From Atriophallophorus winterbourni (lineage: Eukaryota > Platyhelminthes > Trematoda > Plagiorchiida > Microphallidae): a stretch of DNA of 64,000 nucleotides. The notes under the pieces were generated by a model. That model searched no databases and had not been told where the DNA came from. It saw only the letters and a list, made by a program, of their open reading frames with translations. A program made the position numbers and the translations under genes. Numbering within the stretch: position 1 is the stretch's first letter; each line of letters starts with the position of its first letter. Shown here piece after piece: positions 23,501 through 35,500 of this stretch. The stretch covers positions 19,249 through 83,248 of the forward strand of contig JACCGJ010003337.1 of NCBI GenBank assembly GCA_013407085.1, given 5' to 3'.

Positions 23501-26500
23501 GAATGCTGTCTGAAAATCCAACGAACGCCACTCGAGTAAACGTTGTCGTATGCTATTTGATCGTATGCCAGTGATGAATGCGTCCCGGATAACATCGTCA
23601 CAGTATTTTTCGGCTGTCACGGCTGTGAAATTACATTCCTTTGCCAATGACTTTAGTTTTAAAGCGAATCGATCGAGAGATTGGTCGCTTTCTTGTTTAC
23701 AAGTGGCAAGAAGATGGCGTGCAAACACTTCGTTTTGAGGCTGCATGTAGAGATTCTTGAGGACAGAGATGGCATCGTTGAAGTTGTCGCACTCAGTTAT
23801 GTAGTCGTAAACCGCGGAGGAGACAAAGTTGATCAAGTAATTGAGTTTAACTGACTCTTCAGCATTAACGGCGGCGATGAAGTTCTGAAAGGTTTTATAC
23901 CAATGATTCCACCGTTTCGCAGCTTCAGGAGAACTGGGGTCAACGTCGAATCGTTCAGGTTGAAGATGACGTTCCATGATCAAGTATTCTTGAAGTGAAT
24001 AAATTGAAGTATAGTTTTGTCAAGCAGATATAGATTGAAAGCAGAAGTATTCAGTACCCGGAAGTCAGGTTTTATTCACTTCAGAATGACAGTATGAGAG
24101 CTAAAATGGAAAGAGAGAAACGTGAGTAAAAGTAGGGTAGCAGATGTGCACAAAGGCAATGTCATATTCACAACAGCGGCTGATATTTGATCTTCAATAC
24201 AAGCTAGCTAACAGGGTTGAGTATTTCACTCAGTTGCCCAACCATCTATCTCTGCCGTGGTGTAAAGCTATAGCTAATCAGTTAATTGTGATGCCCCATC
24301 GGAGTATAAGATTCTAAGTGTTTCACAGCGGATGAAAAACTATAAAATGTAAAGTGAGTACGTGATTTCCGTTGAACTCCTTGAAGCGTGTGGACGCATT
24401 TATATTTCCAACTCACCAAGTGTTTTGTTTTATTTTGGACACTGCTTTTTTGCCAGACTGGGCTATGTCTATCATCCTAGCTCCACACACACATGTAGAT
24501 AGATTTTTATGCTCTATCTACCGCGGAATAAGCCTCAGCGATAATGCATTTAAACTTTTTGCGGCGTTGCTACTAAATAGCTTCGGTATCGAACGTCGTC
24601 TGTTACTACGGCCAAACAAGGGTTCAGATTTCGATGGATCTCCTAATCTGTGATATTGACTAGGCTTACGATGTCGTTTTTCTTGATGAAATGTCAAAAT
24701 GCTGCAGACGTTTTTAGATTTCATTGGTAGCTTAGCTTCGAAAGTCAGCCTTGAGCTTACTGCAGCATAAACCAAAACACTTTCATCTACTGTCTCACCA
24801 GGCTTCCAACAAATAGGTTTCTAGGTCTGCCCGACTGAACTTGTTCTAGTCTTTAAGTACCTCTGTTCCAGAATGTTATCAAGCGAGGGATGACGTTAAG
24901 TCATGTGTTAATCGTGCGCGTAATGTGTATTTCAGTTGAAAAGCACCGTTTGGCACAGAGATGGGTTTAGCCTCGAAACTAAAATGCGTCTTTACCGAGC
25001 AGCGATCCGCCCCTTGAATGAAAGCACAAGCCTGATCCAGGCAAAGTGCCGCACAGCCAGAGACTGCACGTGGTCTAAGATAATGTCAGGTTGCCCAGGC
25101 CTAGACCAATCAATTTAGCTCAAAGTACTGCAAGATTGCATTATCCGCCCCATGCTAATCTTTGGATATCAGAAGTAATCGATGACATCGCAGAATATGG
25201 AATGTTTCTACAATTGGTGCTGTAGGATACTATTAGGCGTCTGTTATATTGCCCGGGTTTCTGACACGACGTAGTTAAATTCCCCCGCTGTTCGCTTACA
25301 TCAAACTGCGAAGACTGCAGTCGCTTGACCTTAATTTACTAACATCTTAATGTACTGTTTCTCAATCACGGAACTGTATTTCATGCTCGTTGCCTACTAT
25401 TGTATACTGATCCGTTGTACTATACTACGGACTAAATTGATTTTCTGCATGCATGAACACGCCAGAATTTCATTGTCATTAATCCTTTCTTAAATAAACC
25501 AAAACTTGAATAACCTTGACTTATCTAGGCGCACCTGTAGTCTGCGTTTTTTCTTAACTCCAGACTTGGGATTCTATTTACACATCCATATACAAATTCA
25601 TGTCTCTCAGAATTCTCGGTCTCGGTTGATGGTGATCATTCAAATAGTCTTATTATTATTTTGATTATTTTTTCCAGATGTGTTCTTCAACTGGATCATC
25701 ATTGTCCCTGGTACGTTTCCTTTTTAATATGGCCATCCCTGTGTTCGAAACAGTAGAATGGATGACAAGTATTGTGTTGCTCACATCCCCCGCAATTACA
25801 CTCCACTACCGGTTTCTGGCTGTTTGCCGAATGATAAGTATATTCTAATTGGGTTTTTAAGACATTGGAATTGAAATATCAGCCAGAACATGGTTACTAC
25901 ACAGCTATCAAACCGATATGGTTTTACCAGCTTCTTATTATTCGCATCCCTTGCAGTTGCACACCACAGCTGGTTTCCAGCTGTTTGCTGTCATCACATG
26001 GAGACAGTAAGATCAGGTTCAGTGTACCTTGAAATAGTGGAAAAAATAGTAAACAAGTTTATACTACTAAACCACGCTTAACCCGAATTGGCACAGTCAA
26101 TTTACTTTTTGGTTCGTTATACATGAGGCTTCTGGCCTGCACGAGTGGCTCTCCGAGCCCGGTGGAACTGCTTCTACCAACAGGAGAAGGGGCGAGGGCG
26201 AGTGACTGGCGCCTGAAAACCAATTTGCTTCGAGCAGATGTAGCTCGTTAGGCTGGGAGGGCATTTCATCTAAGTGAAGGAAAACCCTGATTTGAAACCT
26301 CCGCTGTCTTGCGGGATACTCTATCATGGGAAACGCTTCGGGAGAAAAACCTGGAACAGAGTCTAGTAGACGGTTAGTTGGTGCACACCACCTCCTTCTG
26401 GCAACCATCTGCTGCCTTGCAGGTCGCACTTGGTTGTGCAAAGGCTACGGAAGCTGACTCGAATAAACACCGAGTGGTGCTGGGGACGCCGCTTTGTACC

Positions 26501-29500
26501 CAAATTCCCAAGAATCTTCATTGAAGCCGACTCATCCTCCAGGAGGAGATAGTCGCACACAAGCACATGAACTCACACGGCTGGTAATCATCCTTACAAT
26601 CAGGAAATCATCACCACTCTTGAGTGCAAAGCTGAACTCAGCCAATGGTTTGGTAAACTTACCATGCTGTGTATTTTGTACAGAAAATTTGTTCTCTTCT
26701 TTCAGTATTCAGTGACGGGTACGCTGCTCATTATTTGCAAGCAATGTGACGGCAATTTATCTAACTTTTGCGAAGTCTTGTCCTTTTAAAATTAATGATC
26801 TGCTATTGTTCCATGTTCAGGATTAACAACTGCGTTGGGTTCCATAACCACAAGTACTTTATCATTTTCCTTGGCTGGGGAACGGTATACTGTCTATACA
26901 TGACCGTCACGACGGCTCCATATTTCGTCGAATTTTGGTCCGTAAGTCTTCACATTTTGTCATTGTTTTAATCATCCTTTCGGGAACTTCTCAGTCGTCT
27001 TTTTAGGGGTAATTTGTTGAACTAGTATGCACCTTAGTTCAAATGTTTTATCGCCTCATGGCCGCTCATATGTTTTTAGGGTTATAAAGTTAACCCTTCG
27101 CTTTTTACTTTAACGTCTTACACGATAGTCTCGGGTCCCACAAATAGGAATATCCGTCGGTCGTTTTAGCCAATGATGCATGACTGTAGAAAGAAGTTGA
27201 CATGGGTTTACTTGTTCACAAAACTTGATTGGATCTCGTCCTCGATTCGAGGTTGGTATTTATGAAATCACAAGCCTGATCAAGGCATGGTGCCACACAG
27301 TAATAGACTGCACATAGTGTCAGGCTGACCAGGTATGGGTAAGGAAAGGAGTTATAGGCAAATTATCCTGGTGTCTCTGCTTAAGCAGCCGCAGGTTTTA
27401 GTTCCAACTCGACTATCGCTTTAGTATCGCTATATTGCTATTGGCCTGCCGAAATACCTCTACGTTGGTGCAAGCTGGGTTGGCTCAGCGAAAGGTTCGG
27501 CGGTGGTCTAAGGTCGTGCAGGGTTTTCGCCTGGCAAGCGTTCTCCCTATTTAAAGCCAGAAAAATCCAATGATAACATCATGACGCGGCGGATGTGACT
27601 CACCTATCTAAGGACATTGTATGGTGCGCAAGCAAAAACTGCAGTCACCAACCAAACAACAGGGTTATCGGGCTCCGAACTGGAAATTTCCGGAATGGGG
27701 TGTACGAACCGTTTTGTCGGTCACCGGCCACCAATTGGGGCGAACCTCAATCGCTCCACTGCCTTGTGGTTGAAGCCAACGCGCTAAGAGCTAGACCCCC
27801 TAAACGAAATCTCTCCTATAAAACACATTAGCATGCATCTCCTTCACACAAAACACCCCACGGCCGGTTTCGTGCTGTTTGCACTCATCAGGTAGGGACA
27901 CTAGGATCAAGATCCGGTGTAGGTAACCGTCGCGCTGAGACTGGACCTTAACGTGGTGCGATCGTTTGTGTACCTTCATGACCCATTGAGCTATACTTGG
28001 TGGTGCCTTTTGGTGCCAGCAGAGCTACTCATACCAGGCAGGTCGACGGATAGCGGTCAGACAAACTCAGTCTCAACACACTGCCTTGTGGTTCAGGTTT
28101 TTAGCCAAAGGCTCCGGGTGGGGCCCCCTAGGCCAACCCCCTACCTCGGCCTGGGCAACCGGGTAGTGTCACGCCCGCAAGCAATTATGAAACTACAGGT
28201 AAAAATGACAGATCCCGTTCTCCCACGGTCTCTATTCTCTTCTCTCTGCCCAAAATGCTTTCAATGATCTCACACTGCGTGCAAACTTTTTAATAACTGT
28301 TTTCGGTTTTGTGGTTCATTGGGTAACCCTGACAGAAGTGCAGCTTGTTCATCAAGGTTTCTGAATTTAGCCACTTCGAATATTTTGCATGCTTCGGATT
28401 CCTCCGGAGCGTTTTCCCGCCCACGCGTACCATTCAAATTAGCGGCGTTTAATTTACGGACTTTAGCTAGCATCGAACAGCAGGCAGCCAAGGCTCGCAC
28501 ACTTGATAGCGGCGATATCGATGTGTGCTGTTTGTCGGAAACACACATGCATAACTCTAGCTCAGTTACGCGACCGAACAGACAATGGAGAGGGATTGTT
28601 GTCTTTCTGTGACAACCACCGCCTCTTCCTCGCCTCAACAAATTTTCAACATCCCAGGCGCTATCTGGCTACCTGGCGCTCCCCGTCACAACATTTTTAC
28701 CCTCATGTAGCGCACTCGTTGCCTCACATGCTAGGAGCGTTGCCATCTGCTTTATATTCTAAAATACAACTTGGGACATTTATCGATTCTGCGAAACAAT
28801 TTTTCCTAGGTGATATGGGTGTTCCACCGCTATTCAATTCGCGGAAAGTGCTCGAATCTCGATTCCAACCCTGTACTTATAGTCCTCAAGCATGGATGGT
28901 TCAGATTGTCACGCTCTCAGCTAATTGGTTGTCATACCAATTTCTAAGAAAGTGTGCGTCGTTTTTATTCGATACAAGACATTAAGGTTTCATCCGTGTC
29001 TAACATAATTTGAGTTGTTCAATCTTGGAACAACGCTGTACGTATCGGCAGTCAATCGTGGCTGTCCTCCTGAACTTCGAAGAGACCTCCAACACAGTCG
29101 ATCCAAATTTCTCGCTGTTGTGTTAAGTGCTCCCAAAAATGATCTAAAACGAAACCGTGGCTATTCATAAAAACATATTCATCGATTTGTTTGTTTGTTT
29201 TTTCCAGAATATCGATCTCACAGTCGATCGATTTCAAGTTCTCTTTCTGTTTATTGTGGCAACCATGTTTGGCGTTTGTCAAGCTGTTCTCGGAGGTTAT
29301 CATTGCTACCTAGTTGGTAGAAATCAAACCACCTTGGGTGAGTCACTTTGTTGTGTGCCGTATTTATCAAAATCGCGTTTTTTACGCTTTTTGCATTCCA
29401 ACGATCCATTGTGTTTCCATAGGTCACGTGTTTATCTATCTTGCGAGCGTTTAATAAGTTAATAAAAGCATTCTCTATCAATTAATCGATTTTCTCCACC

Positions 29501-32500
29501 CTCACGTTTGTGCTAATGCGTTTCGCTGCTTTTAGTTCCTTAAACACTGGGCTGACTATTTTGCGTTTGTTTTCTAAAACTATATTTAGCAACTTGCAAC
29601 TGAGAATATATCATCGACTTGACAAAAAATTACATTTCTCAAAGTTGAGTTACTGTCGAGTAACTGGTATATGATATATGATATAAAAACACAAGCCTGA
29701 ACCAGGCAAAGTGCCGCACAGTCAGAGACTGCACGTGAGCGATTGTACTATCAGGTTGCCCAGGCCTAGACAGCTATGAGGGGGGAAATAGAAATGGTAG
29801 CGATGCTCCAGCGTGTTTCAGCATGCAGCTCACTACCGGTGGTCAATCAATTTAGCACAATGTTAGTGGCACAGCACAAAAATGCTGCACGATTGCACAT
29901 CCGCATATCTGACCAGTGAAAGCGACCGCGATGCCAGTCTTGTTCTTCCGACCTGCTTTTCGAACTTCTTGTACTTTGTAGGTTATTCGTTGTAGATTCC
30001 GAATTCAACCAAATATTATGATGAGTCTTAGTTGTTCATTTTGCACATTATGTAACGAAATGAAAATTATGCATATGAAGTAAATAGTATCTTCGCTACA
30101 GGTCTTACCAAAGACTTTCTAATAGCAGTTTGTGATTTAAATTTGAGTAAGTTATTGAGCTCGAGTATTTCTTCGCATAACAATTGGTATGTCTCACATT
30201 CACTGGAAAAACAGTAGATTCACAAATAGACTGGTTCAGTCGGAATCTGAAAGGGAGAAATGAAATTTTGTGTAAACATTTTGCGCTTGTAGGCCAGTGC
30301 TGGATAAGGTTGGTACGACCAACCTGTTCAATCACATAATCCCACACTCATGTAAACTGGGTTTGAACCAATGACCATGAACAAGAAAGCTCATTTACAT
30401 GCATCTCCATCACACACACGTCTTGTTTCGTGCTGTTTCCAATCATCGGTGGGTGTGTGATGGAAATGTATGCAAATGAGCTTTTTTTCATGGTCATGAG
30501 TTTAAACCCTATCTACATGAGTGTGGGCTCATATGATTGAACAGGTTCTTCGTACCAACCTTACCCAAAAGTGGCATACAATCGCAACTTGTTTACCGTT
30601 CTTCCTTTACTTACTTTTGTGTGACCCTGCTCCTGGAGGATGAGCTTCAATGGAGAGTCATGGGAATTTGGTTACCAGCACCACGGCGTTTGTTCGGGTC
30701 AGCTTCTCTAGCCTTTGCACAACCAAGTGTTACCTGCAAGGCAGCAGGGAGTTACCAGAAAGAGTTGGCGTGCACCAACTAGTCGTCTACGAGACTCTGC
30801 TCCAGATTTTTCCTCAGGGTATTCTCCCGAAGCCTTTCCCGCGATCGGGTTTCCCGCAAGACAGCGGAGGTTTAAAATCACGGTTTCCTTCCCAGGCTAA
30901 CGGACTTCATCTGCCGTTCATCTACCGTTCTTCCACTGTTTCCTGATCCTACTGTCTCTACCTGATAAGTGCAAACAGCACAAAACCAGTCGTGGTCTGT
31001 GTGATGGAAATGCATGCAAATGAGCTTTTTGTTTATATGTAAATATTCAGCTATTACCCTCCTAACAACGGTTTACGCAGCACCGTCAATAAACCACAAT
31101 TTCACTTCATGCAACGTAACTCTTGGAGAATTTACTGCATATTAATCCAACCTTTTTCCCGGATCATCAAAACGCTGTGCTCAGTTCGATGTGCAATGTC
31201 ATTTTGAGCAATTCCTCCAATATCTCGAAAATCTATTGGCTGTTATTCCTGGTCGCGATGAAGTTGCTCGACGTTTTCGCTAAATGTGCACGTTCCTCGT
31301 CAGTTTCGTCCATCATTTCACTAGTCCGCTTTCAATTATTCTTTGATTATCTCTTGACCAATATTGAAATCGCAACCTTCAAGCCAAGTGTTATGCTGCC
31401 GTTGAATAACCCTATCCTGGACAGCGATTTCGCTGGGCAATGTATGTTTGATATGTCTATGAAATCACAATCCTGATCCAGGCAGAATGCCACACAGTCA
31501 TAGACTGCACGTGGGCTAACATACTGTCAGGTTGCCTAGGCCTAGACACATATGAGAAAGGAAAATAGAAATAGAAATGGCTGTGAGACTCCAGCGCGGA
31601 TACGCATCCAGCTCAGTAGCAGTGACAAATCAATTTAGCACGGTGTTAGCTGCGCAATACAAAAGTATTGCACGGTTGTACATCCGTGCTGGACGATGAG
31701 AGGTTGTTCCTCCCGAATCGGACTGTTTAGTCACTCGAAAAGCTGTAGAACATGATAATTCGTGTGATTGTGATGTACATCCATCGTCGATATCGACCGA
31801 AGGAGGCCAACAGAACAACCACGCATATATACGTACGTGGATGCTTCCTTTTTAACACTACTGTACTACGCCATTGACACCTTGGCAAATTGGTTTGCCA
31901 CCGGTTCTGAGCTGCACGCGGAAACATGCTGTAATCGCGCTGTCTAGGCCTGGGCAACCTGATAGTATTTTAGCCCATGTACAATCTACGGCTTTGCGGC
32001 ACTTTGTCTGACTCAGGCTTGTGAATTTCATGCATACAATTGAGATGTCTTTGTATGCATGTACACCCATTTCATGACAATCTTCCCGGGTTGTTTGATA
32101 CTGTTTTTGATGTCAACTTCATTTTCTACTGTTAGCCTGCATTCTTATTGAGAACATCGTGTCAAATCCAATCATATAGCTACAACAGGTTCTCTCAACG
32201 AGGCACCCACGACAGCAGACTCTTACTCCTACAAAGATGATTTTAGCTCACGGAAGGTAATTGAATGCGCTATAAAACGCGTATGCATGATCAAATGTCG
32301 TAATATGTTGTTAGGGATGCAGTTGAGAATTCTCTTCAATTTAGGTTTTGTTCCTCTTGGAGTGATTAAAAGGTTGAATCACCTAACTCCGAACGCTATG
32401 GTGATATCGTTTTACTATTTCGCTCAACTTCGTCGAGTGCATCTTTCACCTCAACTCAGTGTGCCATCTTTTACTCCTTTATAGATTCCGTAACTCTTCA

Positions 32501-35500
32501 GTTCTCTCCCCGTTCATCTAGATAATATTTTGCACTTCCTATCTGGAAGCCAAGACCACTATTTAACTTTTGGTGTTTGATGTCTTCAATGTGTCGAGGT
32601 CACTTAGCGCAAACGTTTCCCTGTATACGTTATTTGTCTGAAAAGTATATATGGTAATCGGTTTGACCTTGGTGTTCTTTAAATACTGTCACGTTTACGA
32701 TACATGATTTAACAAAAGTGCTTGCGATACCTGTACTATGCTTGTCACGTTTATGGGCAACCTTGGTCGTTTCTGCTTTAAGATTACGCAGTCATTTCGC
32801 TAGCTGTTTTTATTGGGTGTGTATAAGATACGCAATTTCTGCAATCGATTGGAATATGTTTGGGACCGATCGTGTATTCATAATGCAAAGGAATTTGAGT
32901 GCACTCAAATTCCTTTGCATACGCAATTTCTGTTGTATGCTTCGCTCGCCTATCGAGGCCTTATTTTTCCAACCGGTTTCCAGCTTTTTTACGTCTACCG
33001 GTGAAGATAATAAGATTAGTTTCCGTAGACCTTGAAACTTACTGCGGATGCTGATCGCAATGATGCCAACTGATGAGTGCAATCAGCACGATAGCGGTCG
33101 TTGAAATGCACGCGAATAAGGATTTTTACTCGTTTTATGTTTCCAACCATGCCCACTGCTCATGTATGGTATGGTATGAAAGCACAAGCTTGATCCAGGC
33201 AAAGTGCCGCACAGTCAAAGACTAAACGTGGGCTAAGATACTGTCAGGTTGCCCAGACCTAGACAGATATGAGGAAGAAAAAAGAACAGGAAATGGTAGT
33301 GAGACTCCAGCCTGTTTCAGCATGTAGCTCACTACCTCTGGCCAATCAATTTAGCACAGTGTTAGCCGCACAGTACAAATTACTGCACGATTGCACATCC
33401 GTGCACTGCTCATGTGGGAATCGCTCAATTCCACATTTGGGTAATGTTCAAATGATTGACCGTAAGAAGGACGACTGTGTTCACGGAGCGTAGTGATCTT
33501 TGTTGTAGAGAGCCTAAGGAGCACTAGTGGAATATACCGATCGAGAACCTTTGGGTGACACACAGAACTTCAACCTTTCAATATAGAAGGAATCGCTAAA
33601 AAAAAGTGCGACCTAAAATCGAGTTGCGGAAAATCTGCATGACAATGCTTCAATCGATAGCCTGTATATTCACAAACCGGTTTTGCGGGCAACGATAGCT
33701 ATTGAACAATATGCAATTTGACAATGTTGATCCAGCGAGCCCAACATGGCGAGGGCCTTAGCCGAGCAGATTGCCACGAATCCATTCGAATTGAAAATCG
33801 TCATGGACAGTTGTAGGACACCATGAACGTCACTAATTAGCATTCTATTCTCTTGCGAGATTCGTGGGTGATTCATTGTTGATCTGGTCTTGATAAACAC
33901 GACTTTGTCCCCCTAAGCTATGAGTGATCGCGGCACTTTCCATATGCTACACCAATGTTGCACTCCCCATAGGAAAATAATCAACATTCGGAACAGCAAT
34001 CACAATTCGTTCGTTTTTAGTATGATTTTGGGAGCGAAATACGCGAGGCTTAGAAATATTTCTCCTGGCCCTAATTGCTTTCATCAGCACCACATCACTC
34101 ACTAGTTATACTTGGTTTCATAATCATTATCAAGTTATTTGAATTACGAAGGGAAGTATTATAGTGTATTCGTTTATAACTAGTCAGCTTATAAATGTGA
34201 ACTAGTTTTAAACAAAGTTATGCAACTTTTCCACCGTTTCATGGACCACTGAATCTGATCTTACTGTCTCCACCTGATGACGGCAAATAGTCAGAAACCG
34301 GTAGTGGTGTGTAAGGCGAGTGATGTAAGCAACACTACTTTGGCGAACTAGTTTTGTTTGCTAACATCTTAGTGAACGTGATGTCTCGTGGCTGAATGAT
34401 TTCGGCTCCGGTGTTCAATTGCATTTCTGATTGGCCGTAATGGCGTCATGCACACCAATCAAACATGTGCTGCTTTTGCCCTTTGGGTGTTACACAAATA
34501 TAGTTTCTTTAGTTCGCTTTCGAGTTTCACGTTTTCAGAGACCTTTTTACATGCGCTAATAGAGTGAGGGACTCCGGTGATTATTGTATCAACTACGATG
34601 GTTGAATTGACAGTAACTGATCAAATGTTCGTCGTTACTGAAGCTTTACTTTCGCCATATGTCAAACAGATTGACCTGAAAAACCTACCTACGGAATTCT
34701 CGATTGTGTTTGCTGCATATTTCTATTCGTGTCTCCGTGTAAAGCCCCTGCATGGGAGCGGTGTCTTTTCTTCGCTCCAAAATTAATTTTTGGTCGTAAT
34801 GTGGTTTAACCAGAAACAGTAAGCTTGGTTCGTGTGCATCAAGCCCACGACCGCTAAACTAGCTCTAGCTTGACCGGTTGGTCGGTCGGTCTATCGAACT
34901 CATACGTTCCCGCTCATTACAGTCCTCATCATCTGGATTCTACAGACGCAATCGCAACTATCCGTTAGAGCATGATGTTTATTGTTAGTTTTACTGTAGT
35001 CATATTGGGGTGCGTGATTAGCGAGGAAACCTGTTTATAATTTATGGCGCTGAATATGTCCCTTTGCTCATTCACAAAACTTATGCTGTGTGTTTCATTC
35101 CAGGTGTGTGCCTCCTATGCAAGTATCCGTGTTTATCTTTTTACAGATTCTGTAGCTTCTTATTCCCACTCCACAGCTGTTGGGGAGTCCATTCTGTTGT
35201 ATTATGCGTTTATCTCAGCTAAGCGTTCAGTGTTAACTGTATTTTACTGTAATTTGTTCGCTAGCCAAAGCGTGGCTCATTCACAGTCTATTCAGGTCCA
35301 TAATTTCACGCATACGGGGACTGAGATACTGCCAGCTTGCCAAACCTCAAACAATAATAAGTGATGGTCTGTTTGTCAGATGAAATTTTTCGTTCTGATT
35401 AAACTTGGTCTTAATTATCCCATTCCGTTGTACTTTTGCTTCTCAGAAACGTTCGCCGCGCTCAAGTATCGCGATGGTTCCTCTGATCCTCGTGCGTTCG

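Larger units (their letters stand above)
22161..24175 (-). mobile_element. Gypsy LTR element, deletion derivative with perfect TSD
   Basis: Two 171-bp LTRs (22161-22331 and 24005-24175) differ at about two positions, start TG and end CA on the coding strand, and are flanked by the 5-bp duplication GCGGC (22156-22160, 24176-24180). Between them, on the - strand, lie gag and integrase only; protease, reverse transcriptase and RNase H are absent. A polypurine tract (GGCCGGGGAGAA) directly precedes the 3' LTR (22332-22343). The near-identical LTRs indicate a recent insertion. It sits inside the RTE relic. Confidence 0.95.
16988..25677 (+). other. Intron 3 (8.7 kb), filled with mobile elements
   Basis: GTAAGT to TTTTTTCCAG. 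It hosts a family-A repeat, the hammerhead tandem repeat, an RTE LINE (-), an RTE relic (+) and a Gypsy element (-). The parts 16990-17600, 17745-17950, 20640-21200 and 25340-25670 show nothing recognisable. Confidence 0.85.
25711..26820 (+). other. Intron 4 (1.1 kb)
   Basis: GTACGT to CATGTTCAG. It contains two decayed hammerhead repeats (25803-25838 and 25961-26010) and a ~460-bp family-C repeat (26097-26560). Confidence 0.85.
26942..29207 (+). other. Intron 5 (2.3 kb)
   Basis: GTAAGT to TTTTTTCCAG. Holds a family-A fragment (27255-27345), an altered hammerhead (27856-27897) and RTE LINE fragments (28320-29150). Between 27690 and 28130 a ~60-bp segment with CACTGCCTTGTGGTT occurs twice. 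Confidence 0.85.
29338..35446 (+). other. Intron 6 (6.1 kb), repeat rich
   Basis: GTGAGT to CTTCTCAG. Contains four family-A copies, a hammerhead palindrome, a family-C repeat, a perfect 38-bp palindrome and more hammerhead remnants. Sequence at 29340-29670, 31040-31440, 32050-32820, 33415-34225 and 34350-35440 shows nothing recognised; open frames there have no family resemblance. Confidence 0.85.

Noticed and set aside
28503..28985. 160-codon ORF as a host gene
   Set aside because: Its middle matches the RTE endonuclease C-terminal block; the rest is probably frame-shifted LINE.
31123..31476. 117-codon ORF in ZDHHC intron 6
   Set aside because: No recognisable domain; it ends inside a family-A repeat, so it is probably chance.
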